Shown here: positions 1 to 7,944 of the stretch, piece after piece
How positions within the stretch are numbered: the first letter of the stretch is position 1
Layout of the letters: every line of letters starts with the position of its first letter
NCBI GenBank assembly: GCA_002753395.1
Contig: PEAB01000033.1
Location: 1 to 35,197 of the forward strand
DNA length: 35,197 nucleotides
Origin: Nitrospirae bacterium MYbinv3
GTDB taxonomy: Bacteria; Nitrospirota; Thermodesulfovibrionia; Thermodesulfovibrionales; Magnetobacteriaceae
Direction: 5' to 3'
Notes under the pieces: model-generated
What the model saw: only the letters and a program-made list of their open reading frames with translations
Told to the model about the DNA's origin: nothing
Database searches by the model: none
Position numbers and translations under genes: made by a program

Positions 1-86
1 CGCTGCCCGGCGACATCGTCCTCGGCAATGTGATGGGACAAGGCGCCGTCGATGTGCACGGCATGTTGACCATCGACCGCCCCTGA
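1..86 (+). CDS. C-terminal fragment of an unidentified protein
   Basis: An open frame runs in from the left edge (first full codon at 3) and stops with TGA at 84-86, giving about 27 residues that begin LPGDIVLGNVMG and end LTIDRP. The codons are rich in G and C at the third position, unlike the gene that follows. The peptide is too short to place in a family and I assign no function. It could also be a chance open frame; the even, non-repetitive composition makes coding slightly more likely. Confidence 0.35.
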   Translation, partial: LPGDIVLGNVMGQGAVDVHGMLTIDRP

Positions 87-211
87 TATCTTTATGTCCA
101 TGCTCCCCATGAGGCAAATCCCCCTTTGTCTCAAAAAGTATTTATACACTTTATGTTGTGAAAATGTTTAAATATTATACATGGTTGAGACAAAACTTTC
201 AGGAGGCACAC

Positions 212-1021
212 GTGGCTGAGATAGGGATCATTGGTGGCAGCGGATTTTACAATATCAGCGGGGATGCAACCCCTGAAGAGACCCGCTATGAATTGATTGG
301 AGAAAAATCGGTAGATACGCCCTATGGCAAACCGTCTGACGTGTATAAGATGTTGAGGATTGCTGGAAGAGACGTGATATTTTTACCCCGTCACGGCACT
401 GGGCATGGCATAGCCCCTCACAAGGTAAATTACAGAGCCAACATCTGGGGTTTCAAAGAGTTAGGCGTAAGCAGTATCTTTGCCATTGGGGCCACCGGCG
501 GGATTAATAAGATCTTACTCCCAGGGGATATTGTGATACTGGATCAATTAGTTGATATGACAAAGGGTCGACCATCGACTTTTTATGAGGAGGGCGAGGT
601 GTATCACATAGACTTCACGTACCCTTTCTGTCCGCAACTAAGAACTGACCTGATTGAGGTCGCAAAGACGTTAGGTTTATCTGTATACGACGATGGTATC
701 TACGTATGCACGGAGGGTCCAAGACTTGAAACCAAACAAGAGATAAAGTTCTTCGCCTGTATGGGAGCAGATGTCGTTGGTATGACGGCAATGCCAGAGG
801 CAGTGTTGGCACGAGAACTGCAAATATGCTACAGCACAGTGGCTGTAGTTACAAATCACGCTGCCGGTGTAACCCCTGCAAAACTGACTGTCACAGAGGT
901 AAAAGACGCAATGGATAAGGCATACAATAAGTTGAACAGACTCCTTGCCGCTGCCGTTGCCATAGCAAAACCACAGCGAAACTGTCAGTGCAAGGACGCC
1001 CTAAAGGATGCCAAGGCGTAG
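212..1021 (+). CDS. mtnP: MTAP/PNP-family nucleoside phosphorylase
   Basis: This is a cytosolic phosphorylase of the 5'-methylthioadenosine phosphorylase family, which splits methylthio-nucleosides or purine nucleosides with phosphate in purine and methionine salvage. Visible motifs are the phosphate-binding GGSGFY at residues 8-13, RHGTGH, the GATGGIN stretch and a GMTAMPEA segment. I start at GTG 212 because AGGAGG lies five bases upstream and the protein then opens MAEIGIIGGSGFY, as the family does; the open frame extends back to ATG 158 but that adds a non-family leader. The length is then 269 residues. The base-recognition segment reads NHAAG, with Asn and Ala where adenosine-specific enzymes carry Asp. 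Methylthioinosine or 6-oxopurine nucleosides are therefore possible substrates. The family call is sure; the substrate is open. Confidence 0.9.
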   Translation: MAEIGIIGGSGFYNISGDATPEETRYELIGEKSVDTPYGKPSDVYKMLRIAGRDVIFLPRHGTGHGIAPHKVNYRANIWGFKELGVSSIFAIGATGGINKILLPGDIVILDQLVDMTKGRPSTFYEEGEVYHIDFTYPFCPQLRTDLIEVAKTLGLSVYDDGIYVCTEGPRLETKQEIKFFACMGADVVGMTAMPEAVLARELQICYSTVAVVTNHAAGVTPAKLTVTEVKDAMDKAYNKLNRLLAAAVAIAKPQRNCQCKDALKDAKA

Positions 1022-1088
1022 GATATCATCAGGTATGGTTAATTGACAGCAGGTTAAGGTAAAATAGACAAATTAGGCATAAGACATA

Positions 1089-1117
1089 TTGACGAGCAGT
1101 GTATTTTTTACTATAAT
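1089..1117 (+). promoter_or_regulatory. Sigma-70-type promoter for the cyclophilin gene
   Basis: TTGACG (1089-1094) and TATAAT (1112-1117) are separated by exactly 17 bases, a near-consensus housekeeping promoter. It lies about 50 bases before the cyclophilin start and points toward it. Confidence 0.7.
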
Positions 1118-1165
1118 TGAATAAAGTACAAATTAACATCTTAAGCATGGAGGAATGTAATAAGA

Positions 1166-1864
1166 ATGATTTCTGTAACAGAGAAAAACACTGTATTGAA
1201 GGATAATATGGCAGTGGCGAGAGAGTTGAGAAGTAAGGATTTTTATGGAAGACTACTGACGTGGTTGTTTATGTTAACGTGTTTGCTGTCTTTCGTTACA
1301 GGAGATGCCTTTTCTCAAGAGGTTAAAAGCAGGAAGTTTACACAAAAGGAGATCGAAAAGATGTCAACTCAAAGGGCGGTTATCAAGACAAAGTTTGGCG
1401 ATATTAAGCTCAAGTTCTTTCCAGAGGTGGCCCCTAACCACGTAAATAACTTTATAGAGCTTGCCGAGAAGGGTTTTTACAATAGCACAACCTTTCACAG
1501 GGTCATACCTGGGTTTATGATCCAGGGAGGCGACCCCAACTCTAAGGATCCTGATAAGTCAAAGCACGGTATGGGCGGCCCGGGTTATGCTGTTAAGGCT
1601 GAGTTTAACGACAAACCACACAAGAAGGGAACGCTCTCGATGGCGCGTTCACAACAGCCAGACAGCGCCGGAAGCCAGTTTTTTATATGCGCAGCGGATG
1701 CCCCGTTTCTTGATCGGCAGTATACCGTATTTGGTGAGGTTACAGAAGGGCTTGACGTGGTTGATAAGATTGTTAGTCAACCCAGGGACCCCAGGGATAA
1801 TCCAAACGACAGGATAGAGATGACCGTAGAGATTATAAGTAAAATGGGATACACGGGTGCATAA
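1166..1864 (+). CDS. Exported cyclophilin-type peptidyl-prolyl isomerase
   Basis: This is a cyclophilin that catalyses cis-trans isomerisation of proline peptide bonds, probably helping folding outside the cytoplasm. The cyclophilin domain covers about residues 58-228 and includes FHRVIPGFMIQGGDP, with the catalytic Arg, and MARSQQPDSAGSQFF. A hydrophobic segment (WLFMLTCLLSFVTG, about 34-47) followed by DAFSQE looks like a signal peptide. The charged stretch before it is long, so ATG 1208 (in frame) may be the true start; ATG 1166 has GGAGG twelve bases upstream. The last codons and the stop come from an inserted R2 repeat: the reading is GYTGA-stop, whereas the uninterrupted site would give GYTVNA-stop. 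The enzyme core is unaffected. Confidence 0.9.
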   Translation: MISVTEKNTVLKDNMAVARELRSKDFYGRLLTWLFMLTCLLSFVTGDAFSQEVKSRKFTQKEIEKMSTQRAVIKTKFGDIKLKFFPEVAPNHVNNFIELAEKGFYNSTTFHRVIPGFMIQGGDPNSKDPDKSKHGMGGPGYAVKAEFNDKPHKKGTLSMARSQQPDSAGSQFFICAADAPFLDRQYTVFGEVTEGLDVVDKIVSQPRDPRDNPNDRIEMTVEIISKMGYTGA

Positions 1865-1975
1865 GAAATTTATGGGTCGTCCTGTCATTGCCGTGCTCGA
1901 CACGGCAATCCACAAGCTAATAGATTCCTGCTTTCGCAGGAATGACATATTTCCCCACGACTTTCTTATGCACCC
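1855..1975. mobile_element. R2 MITE-like element, copy 1, with 8-bp target duplication
   Basis: This is a 121-bp element with terminal inverted repeats GGGTGCATAAGAAA (1855-1868) and its reverse complement (1962-1975). It is flanked by direct repeats GGATACAC at 1847-1854 and 1976-1983. Inside is the palindrome ATTCCTGCTTTCGCAGGAAT (1924-1943). It has no coding capacity, so it must have been moved by an enzyme supplied elsewhere. It interrupts the last codons of the cyclophilin gene. Downstream to 2223 I see no gene, only an isolated TATAAT at 2085-2090. Confidence 0.88.
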
Positions 1976-2223
1976 GGATACACCGTAAACGCGTAAAAGT
2001 ATGGGATGCGATCCTCTGCTTATAAAGACGGGGATCGCCCTCTCTTAATGCGTATTAGGGGAATAAGAAATGTCAAATAGATTTTATAATGAGCGGGTTT
2101 ATAAATAATTACATAGAAATGTTGTAGATGAGTAGATGTTATGATGGGAGATAGTGTTCAATGATGAAGTGTTCAGAGAGAAGGGCTATGCTTAAAATAT
2201 TTATGGTTGAAAAAACTTAACAT

Positions 2224-2598
2224 ATGCTAAAGACACAGAAGGATTGTCTGTATTATACTATAGATAAGTCTAGGCCGCTGCCGCCGGTTGATATATATGA
2301 GACGGCTGACCTGCTTGTATTTGAGATAGACCTGCCCGGTATTGAACCTGATGAGGTTACAATCAAGGTGATTAATGATACCGTAGTATTAGAGGGCGTC
2401 AAAAGAGAGCGCTCTGGCGGGCTTGGCTGCCGCTTTTTATGTATGGAACGTAGTTTTGAGAGCTTCAGGAGGGTGATAAAGATGCCTGTTGCGGTTAATG
2501 CCTCATACGGCAAGGCTATCTACTCTGGAGGCGTTGTAAAGATTACGTTTCCTAAGAGTGAAAATAGGGAAATTCTAATAAGAATAGAAAAGGAGTAA
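2224..2598 (+). CDS. Small heat shock protein, Hsp20/alpha-crystallin family
   Basis: This is an ATP-independent holdase chaperone that binds unfolding proteins. The alpha-crystallin domain fills most of the 124 residues: PPVDIYETADLLVFEIDLPGI at the start of the domain, then ERSFESFRRVIKMP, then a GGVVKITFPK strand. The N-terminal arm is short (about 20 residues) and the C-terminal tail lacks a clear IxI motif beyond ILIRIEK. No Shine-Dalgarno sequence precedes ATG 2224. A five-codon frame (ATG 2200, MVEKT) ends four bases before it and could couple translation, but this is weak. The lon start lies only ten bases after the stop, so the pair probably forms a protein-quality operon. Confidence 0.88.
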   Translation: MLKTQKDCLYYTIDKSRPLPPVDIYETADLLVFEIDLPGIEPDEVTIKVINDTVVLEGVKRERSGGLGCRFLCMERSFESFRRVIKMPVAVNASYGKAIYSGGVVKITFPKSENREILIRIEKE

Positions 2599-2608
2599 TA
2601 TAATTACC

Positions 2609-5005
2609 ATGTCTGAGACTGAGAAAAAGGATGAAAAGGAACTAGAGATACCTAATACGTTGCCGGTGCTTCCCGTAAGAGACATAGTAGTTTTCCCTTA
2701 TATGATATTGCCATTGTTTGTAGGACGAGAGAAGTCTATTAATGCAATAGATTACTCTTTGAACACAAACAGGATGATAATGCTGCTTACTCAAAAAGAC
2801 CTCAACGTAGAAAACCCCGAACGTGACGACCTCTATGCCACAGGCACCGTAGGTTTGATCATGAGGATGTTGAAACTGCCTGACGGCAGAGTCAAGATCC
2901 TCGTTCAGGGTTTAACAAAGGCAAGATGCATAAACATTGTGGAAAAGGAAAACTTCTACGTAGCCGATATTGAAAAGATTGAAGAACGTAAACCTGACGT
3001 GATAACCCTAGAGATAGAGGCCCTTATCAGAACCGTCAAGGAGCAGATCGACAAGACGGTTTCCCTTGGAAAGACCATACTACCCGACATTATGATCGTA
3101 ATAGAAAACCTTGACGACCCAGGACGTCTTGCCGATCTTGTAGCATCCAATATCGGCCTTAAAACAGACCAGGCACAGCACGTCCTTGAAATAGAAGACC
3201 CCGTTGATCGCTTAAAGAAGGTCAGCGAAATACTCAACAGGGAAATAGAGCTATTAATGGTGCAGCAGAAGATTCAAACCGAGGCACGCGGAGAGATAGA
3301 CAAGACACAGCGAGAGTACTTTCTCAGGGAGCAGCTAAAGGCTATCCAAAAGGAACTTGGCGATATAGATGAACGCATGGAGGAGATCCGTGAGTTCAGA
3401 AAGAAGATAGAAGAGGCCAAGATGCCCGAAAAGGTTATGAAAGAGGCAGAAAAGCAGTTGAAGCGGATGGAGAAGATGCACCCCGACAGCGCAGAGGCCG
3501 CCACCGTAAGAACCTACCTGGACTGGCTTGTGGAGCTGCCGTGGTCTAAAGCCACTACCGACAACCTCGACATAAAGACAGCCAAAAAGGTGCTTAACGA
3601 TGACCATTATGACCTTGAAAAGATAAAGGAACGCATATTGGAATACCTCAGTGTGATGAAACTTAACCCTAAGATGAAGGGGCCGATACTTTGCTTTATC
3701 GGACCACCTGGGGTAGGTAAAACATCCCTTGGTAAATCCATAGCCAGGGCATTGGGCAGGGAATTTGTCAGGATGTCTCTAGGAGGCGTTAGAGACGAGG
3801 CTGAGATCAGAGGGCACCGGAGGACCTACGTAGGCGCCCTTCCCGGCAGGATCATTCAAGGCATAAAGCAGGCAGGCACTAATAATCCAGTATTCATGCT
3901 GGATGAGGTGGACAAGGTAGGCACTGACTTCAGAGGCGACCCTTCATCTGCCCTATTAGAGGTGCTTGACCCGGAACAAAACAACTCCTTCGTTGATCAC
4001 TATTTAGCTGTCCCTTTTGACCTGACAAAGGTGATGTTTATTACCACAGGAAATATCACCGATACAATACCAGGGCCGTTGCGGGACAGGATGGAGATCA
4101 TCAACCTCTCCGGCTATACAACCGAGGAAAAGATGGGAATAGCAACTAATTATCTTATCCCTAAGCAGTTTGGTGAACATGGCGTAACAACTGAGATGCT
4201 GAAACTCACCGATACCGGCCTTGAACTATTGATCTCTCAATATACGCGGGAGGCCGGTGTAAGAAACCTTGAACGTGCAATTGCAAAGCTATGCCGCAAG
4301 GTTGCAAGACAGATTGCCGAGGGTAAGGAGAAAAGATTCTTTGTCACACACAAGAATCTCCACAAGTACCTCGGGGCGCCAAAGTATCTGCCAGAGGATG
4401 AGATCAAAAAAGATGAGATTGGTGTTTCAACAGGCCTTGCGTGGACAGAAAGCGGCGGAGATATCATTTACGTTGAGGCCATAACGATGAAGGGTAAGGG
4501 CGTTCTGACTATAACCGGACAGCTTGGCGATGTAATGAAGGAGTCAGCCCAGGCAGCCCTGTCATACGTCCGCTCCAGGGCCAAGGAACTAAAGATAGAC
4601 GATGACGAGTTTTCAAAGCTGGATATTCACATACACGTACCAGCCGGGGCCATTCCAAAGGACGGCCCATCAGCGGGTATCACTATTACCACGGCGATAG
4701 CCTCAGCCCTAACCAGCATACCAGTTAGCAAGAACATTGCCATGACCGGTGAGGTAACTTTAAGAGGAACGGTGCTGCCAATAGGCGGATTAAAGGAAAA
4801 GACCCTTGCCGCAAAAAGAATGGGAATACAGAAGATTATAATACCCAAACGCAACGAAAAGGACTTTGACGAAATACCGAAATACATCAAGAAGGATATG
4901 GAATTTATCCTTGTCGAAACAATGGACAACGTGTTGGAAGTAGCACTCAAAAGGCCAATTAAAAGGAAACGCATCGTTGAAAAATCAACAACATCGGTTA
5001 GCTGA
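2609..5005 (+). CDS. lon: ATP-dependent Lon protease
   Basis: Lon is a hexameric cytosolic AAA+ protease that degrades misfolded and regulatory proteins. The 798-residue length is typical of bacterial LonA. The N-terminal substrate-binding domain starts with LPVLPVRDIVVFPYM, a coiled-coil linker follows at about 230-300, and the AAA+ module carries the Walker A GPPGVGKT at 365-372 and the Walker B PVFMLDEVDKVG. The protease domain shows the catalytic dyad: Ser688 in PKDGPSAG and Lys731 in GGLKEKTLAAKR, spaced 43 residues apart as in the E. coli enzyme. The gene follows hsp20 by ten bases and its 3' end overlaps thiL by 29 bases. Confidence 0.98.
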   Translation: MSETEKKDEKELEIPNTLPVLPVRDIVVFPYMILPLFVGREKSINAIDYSLNTNRMIMLLTQKDLNVENPERDDLYATGTVGLIMRMLKLPDGRVKILVQGLTKARCINIVEKENFYVADIEKIEERKPDVITLEIEALIRTVKEQIDKTVSLGKTILPDIMIVIENLDDPGRLADLVASNIGLKTDQAQHVLEIEDPVDRLKKVSEILNREIELLMVQQKIQTEARGEIDKTQREYFLREQLKAIQKELGDIDERMEEIREFRKKIEEAKMPEKVMKEAEKQLKRMEKMHPDSAEAATVRTYLDWLVELPWSKATTDNLDIKTAKKVLNDDHYDLEKIKERILEYLSVMKLNPKMKGPILCFIGPPGVGKTSLGKSIARALGREFVRMSLGGVRDEAEIRGHRRTYVGALPGRIIQGIKQAGTNNPVFMLDEVDKVGTDFRGDPSSALLEVLDPEQNNSFVDHYLAVPFDLTKVMFITTGNITDTIPGPLRDRMEIINLSGYTTEEKMGIATNYLIPKQFGEHGVTTEMLKLTDTGLELLISQYTREAGVRNLERAIAKLCRKVARQIAEGKEKRFFVTHKNLHKYLGAPKYLPEDEIKKDEIGVSTGLAWTESGGDIIYVEAITMKGKGVLTITGQLGDVMKESAQAALSYVRSRAKELKIDDDEFSKLDIHIHVPAGAIPKDGPSAGITITTAIASALTSIPVSKNIAMTGEVTLRGTVLPIGGLKEKTLAAKRMGIQKIIIPKRNEKDFDEIPKYIKKDMEFILVETMDNVLEVALKRPIKRKRIVEKSTTSVS

Positions 5006-6071
5006 TGGGGAACTTGCACTTATAAGTCACATCCGGCAGCGTTTTACAAAAAAAACTCAGGGTCTGCAAAAGGACTTAACAAAGGGTTTACCAAATGTCT
5101 TGATAGTTGGGATAGGCGACGACGCCGCTGTGTTTCAGAACAACAGCAAAGACGTCCTGGTTACCACAGACGCCATGATCGAGGGTGTACACTTTGATAT
5201 GTCCTTTACCACACCCTTTCAGGTAGGGCACAAGCTGGTCACGGTCAACGTAAGCGATATATATGCAATGGCGGCGGAACCAGCCTACATGTTGCTGACC
5301 ATTAGTATCCCCCCTGAGACGACTAAGAGAGAGGTGTCTCACAACTTTTCACATCAAGACTTTATCAATGGGTTTCTTGACGGTATTGATAGCGCACTAT
5401 CCACCTATAATGTGGCGCTCATTGGCGGGGATATCACCTCATCAAGAGGCGGGATCAGCGTTAGTGCAACTGTCATTGGGTTTGCCACAACCCACGTGCT
5501 GAGAAAAGGGGCAGAGGCAGGCCACAGTATTTACGTCACGGGCAACCTTGGGGATTCAGCATGTGGATTGAAACTGCTTCAGAGGATCAACAGACCCGTG
5601 CGTATAGAAAATGGAGAGACGATTGACTCCCCGCTTCAGTGGCAGACCATGAAGCCGCTTTTATATAGGCACTTGATGCCTGTTGTCACCTCCCCTGTAG
5701 GCAGCATCAGGAGCGTCAGCCCCTCCCATCAAGGCAGGGGGAGTATCTTTAGTGCAATGATGGACATCAGCGATGGTCTATCGATAGACCTGAGACGCTT
5801 ATGTGCAGAGAGTAATGTTGGGGCCGTGGTGTATGAGGCAAGGCTTCCCCGCTCCGTAGAGATGATTGAGGCTGCGGCTTTTTTGGGCTTTGATCCAACG
5901 ACGCTTGCCCTGTGCGGCGGAGAGGATTACCAGATTCTCTTTACCTCATCTGAGCCTGTCTCTGGTGCCTGGTGTATAGGGGAGATTACAAACAGTGAGT
6001 TTGTGTTTATAGATACAGACAACAGACAGAGAGAAATGATAAAATGTGGTTATGAGCACTTCAAAGATTAA
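4977..6071 (+). CDS. thiL: Thiamine-monophosphate kinase
   Basis: ThiL phosphorylates thiamine monophosphate to the active cofactor thiamine diphosphate in the cytosol. Family signatures are GIGDDAAVF (about 46-54), TTDAMIEGVHFD, VNVSDIYAMAAEPAYMLL, IGGDITSSR, MMDISDGLSIDLRRLC and CGGEDYQILFT. The only suitable start is TTG 4977, inside the end of lon; the ATG at 5005 is in another frame and closes quickly. Overlap with lon suggests coupled translation. Between RHLMP and AMMDISDG the protein carries an unusual stretch with SPSHQGRGS, whose DNA resembles the core of the R3 repeat, so part of this loop may derive from a repeat insertion. At 364 residues it is longer than many ThiL proteins (about 320-340). 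Confidence 0.93.
   Translation: MKNQQHRLADGELALISHIRQRFTKKTQGLQKDLTKGLPNVLIVGIGDDAAVFQNNSKDVLVTTDAMIEGVHFDMSFTTPFQVGHKLVTVNVSDIYAMAAEPAYMLLTISIPPETTKREVSHNFSHQDFINGFLDGIDSALSTYNVALIGGDITSSRGGISVSATVIGFATTHVLRKGAEAGHSIYVTGNLGDSACGLKLLQRINRPVRIENGETIDSPLQWQTMKPLLYRHLMPVVTSPVGSIRSVSPSHQGRGSIFSAMMDISDGLSIDLRRLCAESNVGAVVYEARLPRSVEMIEAAAFLGFDPTTLALCGGEDYQILFTSSEPVSGAWCIGEITNSEFVFIDTDNRQREMIKCGYEHFKD
5690..5745. repeat. Possible R3-core repeat fragment inside thiL
   Basis: The bases around 5718-5743 (CCCCTCCCATCAAGGCAGGG) closely match the R3 core at 15788-15810 (CCCCTCCCATCAAGGGAGGG). They encode SPSHQGRGS in a loop of ThiL just before the conserved MMDISDG motif. The fragment is short and GC-rich, so convergence cannot be excluded. 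Confidence 0.4.
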
Positions 6072-6549
6072 AACAGTATTTAAATCGCTTATGGGTCTTC
6101 AGGATTCGCCAATGAAGGTGGCCGTCTCGTTTGGATTTGGGACGTTAATAGCTTTCTCGCCCCTGGTGGGCCTGCACACGGTGTTGGTTCTCGTCACTGC
6201 CGTGGTTTTTAAATTAAACAAGGTGGCTGTGCTAACTGGGGTTTATATAAACAACCCTTTAACCTTTATCCCCATCTCTACGTTTTGTACATGGGTAGGG
6301 GTCAAGATATTAGGGATGGATGCAGCCAGCGTACACCTTGACTTTAGTAACCTTACGATGTCTAACGTAATGACTGTCTTTGGCTCGCTGTTGAGGCCTT
6401 TTATCTTGGGCTCAGCGTTTGTGGCAGTGATTGCGGGAGGTTTGTCCTTTTTTATTATATTATACATATTCCGGTTAAAGAATAGACTTCAAAAGACAGA
6501 GGCCGACAACATAGAGTCCGAAAAAACTCAAGATTGTCAAGAGATATAG
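6052..6549 (+). CDS. DUF2062 small membrane protein
   Basis: This 165-residue inner-membrane protein belongs to the DUF2062 family, whose function is not established. The family pattern is clear: GLQDSPMKVAVSFGFGTLIAFSP, then GLHTVLVLVTAVVFKLNKVAV and YINNPLTFIP. Hydrophobic segments lie at about 22-55, 60-85 and 115-145. A GTG at 6046 is also in frame, but ATG 6052 is the more likely start. It overlaps the thiL end by 20 bases and rimO begins 12 bases downstream, so it belongs to the lon-thiL-rimO transcription unit. A role next to thiamine or ribosome modification genes cannot be inferred. Confidence 0.8.
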   Translation: MSTSKIKTVFKSLMGLQDSPMKVAVSFGFGTLIAFSPLVGLHTVLVLVTAVVFKLNKVAVLTGVYINNPLTFIPISTFCTWVGVKILGMDAASVHLDFSNLTMSNVMTVFGSLLRPFILGSAFVAVIAGGLSFFIILYIFRLKNRLQKTEADNIESEKTQDCQEI

Positions 6550-6561
6550 GGTTCTTATCGT

Positions 6562-7944
6562 ATGTCTTACGTTACGCTCGTAACCCTTGGATGCCCAAAG
6601 AACCAGGTAGACTCAGATCACCTGCTTAGGAGCCTAAACACAGAGGGTATCTACAACACCGATTCCATCGAGGACTCCGACATCATCCTCGTCAACACCT
6701 GCGGCTTCATCAATGATGCAAAACAAGAGTCTATCAACGAAATACTCAACCTGGCTAGTCACAAGGCAAACGGCAAAAAGCTAGTGGTCTTTGGCTGCCT
6801 CAGCCAGCGTTACAAGGACGAACTAACAGCCGAACTGCCTGAGATCGACGCCATTTGGGGCGTAGATAAGCAGGATGAGATCGTAGAGTACTGTAAAAAA
6901 ATGACCCTTACCATGAAGGCCAAATACAACTCCCCCTCCACTAACCTCGTCCATGATTTATCTGCCATCCATGATCCTTCTGTCACTCCTGCACCACTTG
7001 TCATTCCTGCGAAAGCAGGAATCCATCATGCCGATTGGAATAGAGAAACCGCCCCATCCCCACTGTACGCGTATATAAAAATAGCCGAAGGCTGTAATCG
7101 TCCCTGTAGCTATTGCGTGATACCATCTATTAGGGGGTCGTTTAGGAGCGCTCCGGTGAGGGATATCCTAGCTGAGGCTGAGGCCTTCGTCAGGGCTGGC
7201 AAGAAGGAGTTGATCCTCGTTGCCCAAGACCTTACATCATATGGAAGGGACGTGGGGTATGACCTGCCACGTCTTATTAACGACATAGCGTCCATAAGCG
7301 GGGACTTCTGGATACGATTGCTTTACCTGTATCCAACGGCGCTCAACGATACCCTTCTTGATGCTATCAACGGACAGGACAAGGTGTGCAAGTACCTTGA
7401 CATACCTTTGCAGCATTCAGAGGACGTAATCCTTAGCGCTATGGGGCGCGGGGGCAGCAGGACGCACTACCAGGAGCTTATTAGCAGACTACGCAGGGAT
7501 GTAGCCAACGTCACCTTAAGGACAACCCTTATTGTAGGTTACCCTGGTGAGACACAAAAGGAGTTTGACGGCCTTAAGGCCTTTGTTATTGAGGCGGGTT
7601 TTGACTGTCTTGGCGTCTTTGTGTATTCGGATGAAGAGGGCACAGCGGCTTACCAGTTGACAGGCAAGGTCTCTGAGCGCATCAAGCAAAGGAGACTCGA
7701 TGAGCTTATGTCAATACAGGCAAAGATATCCTATGAGAAAAACCAGCGCCACGTTGGCAGGCATTTTAGGGCAATTATAGATGAGACATCCGATGATTTC
7801 ACAATAGCTCGTATGTACTGTCATGCCCCTGAGATCGATGGCAGCGTAGTTATCAGAGGGCAGCCTCCACTAAAGCGAGATGACTTTATAGACGTCTTGA
7901 TAACCTCCGCACTCGATTACGACCTTGTTGGATGCTTAGCTTAA
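6562..7944 (+). CDS. rimO: Ribosomal protein S12 methylthiotransferase
   Basis: RimO is a radical SAM enzyme that adds a methylthio group to an aspartate of ribosomal protein S12. The N-terminal domain has the three cluster cysteines C11 (LGCPKNQVDSD), C47 (NTCGF) and C79 (FGCLSQR). The radical SAM cluster is CNRPCSYC with C178, C182 and C185, and a TRAM-like domain closes the protein. In the E. coli protein the third and fourth cysteines are about 68 residues apart; here the distance is 99. The extra ~31 residues contain the peptide VIPAKAGIH, encoded by a palindromic repeat, so the linker has absorbed a repeat in frame. The start lacks a strong ribosome-binding site but fits the family. The end overlaps the M50 gene by 13 bases. 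Confidence 0.95.
   Translation: MSYVTLVTLGCPKNQVDSDHLLRSLNTEGIYNTDSIEDSDIILVNTCGFINDAKQESINEILNLASHKANGKKLVVFGCLSQRYKDELTAELPEIDAIWGVDKQDEIVEYCKKMTLTMKAKYNSPSTNLVHDLSAIHDPSVTPAPLVIPAKAGIHHADWNRETAPSPLYAYIKIAEGCNRPCSYCVIPSIRGSFRSAPVRDILAEAEAFVRAGKKELILVAQDLTSYGRDVGYDLPRLINDIASISGDFWIRLLYLYPTALNDTLLDAINGQDKVCKYLDIPLQHSEDVILSAMGRGGSRTHYQELISRLRRDVANVTLRTTLIVGYPGETQKEFDGLKAFVIEAGFDCLGVFVYSDEEGTAAYQLTGKVSERIKQRRLDELMSIQAKISYEKNQRHVGRHFRAIIDETSDDFTIARMYCHAPEIDGSVVIRGQPPLKRDDFIDVLITSALDYDLVGCLA
7003..7022. repeat. Palindromic repeat embedded in rimO
   Basis: ATTCCTGCGAAAGCAGGAAT is a perfect stem of 8 base pairs with a GAAA-type loop. The same palindrome occurs at 1924-1943 inside an R2 element and, slightly changed, at 27838-27857 and 21036-21055. 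Here it is translated as part of RimO (VIPAKAGI) without breaking the frame. Confidence 0.85.

Noticed and set aside
2956-3607. Several minus-strand open frames opposite lon
   Set aside because: They are shadows of the strongly coding lon frame, rich in Ser, Arg and Ile and without family motifs.
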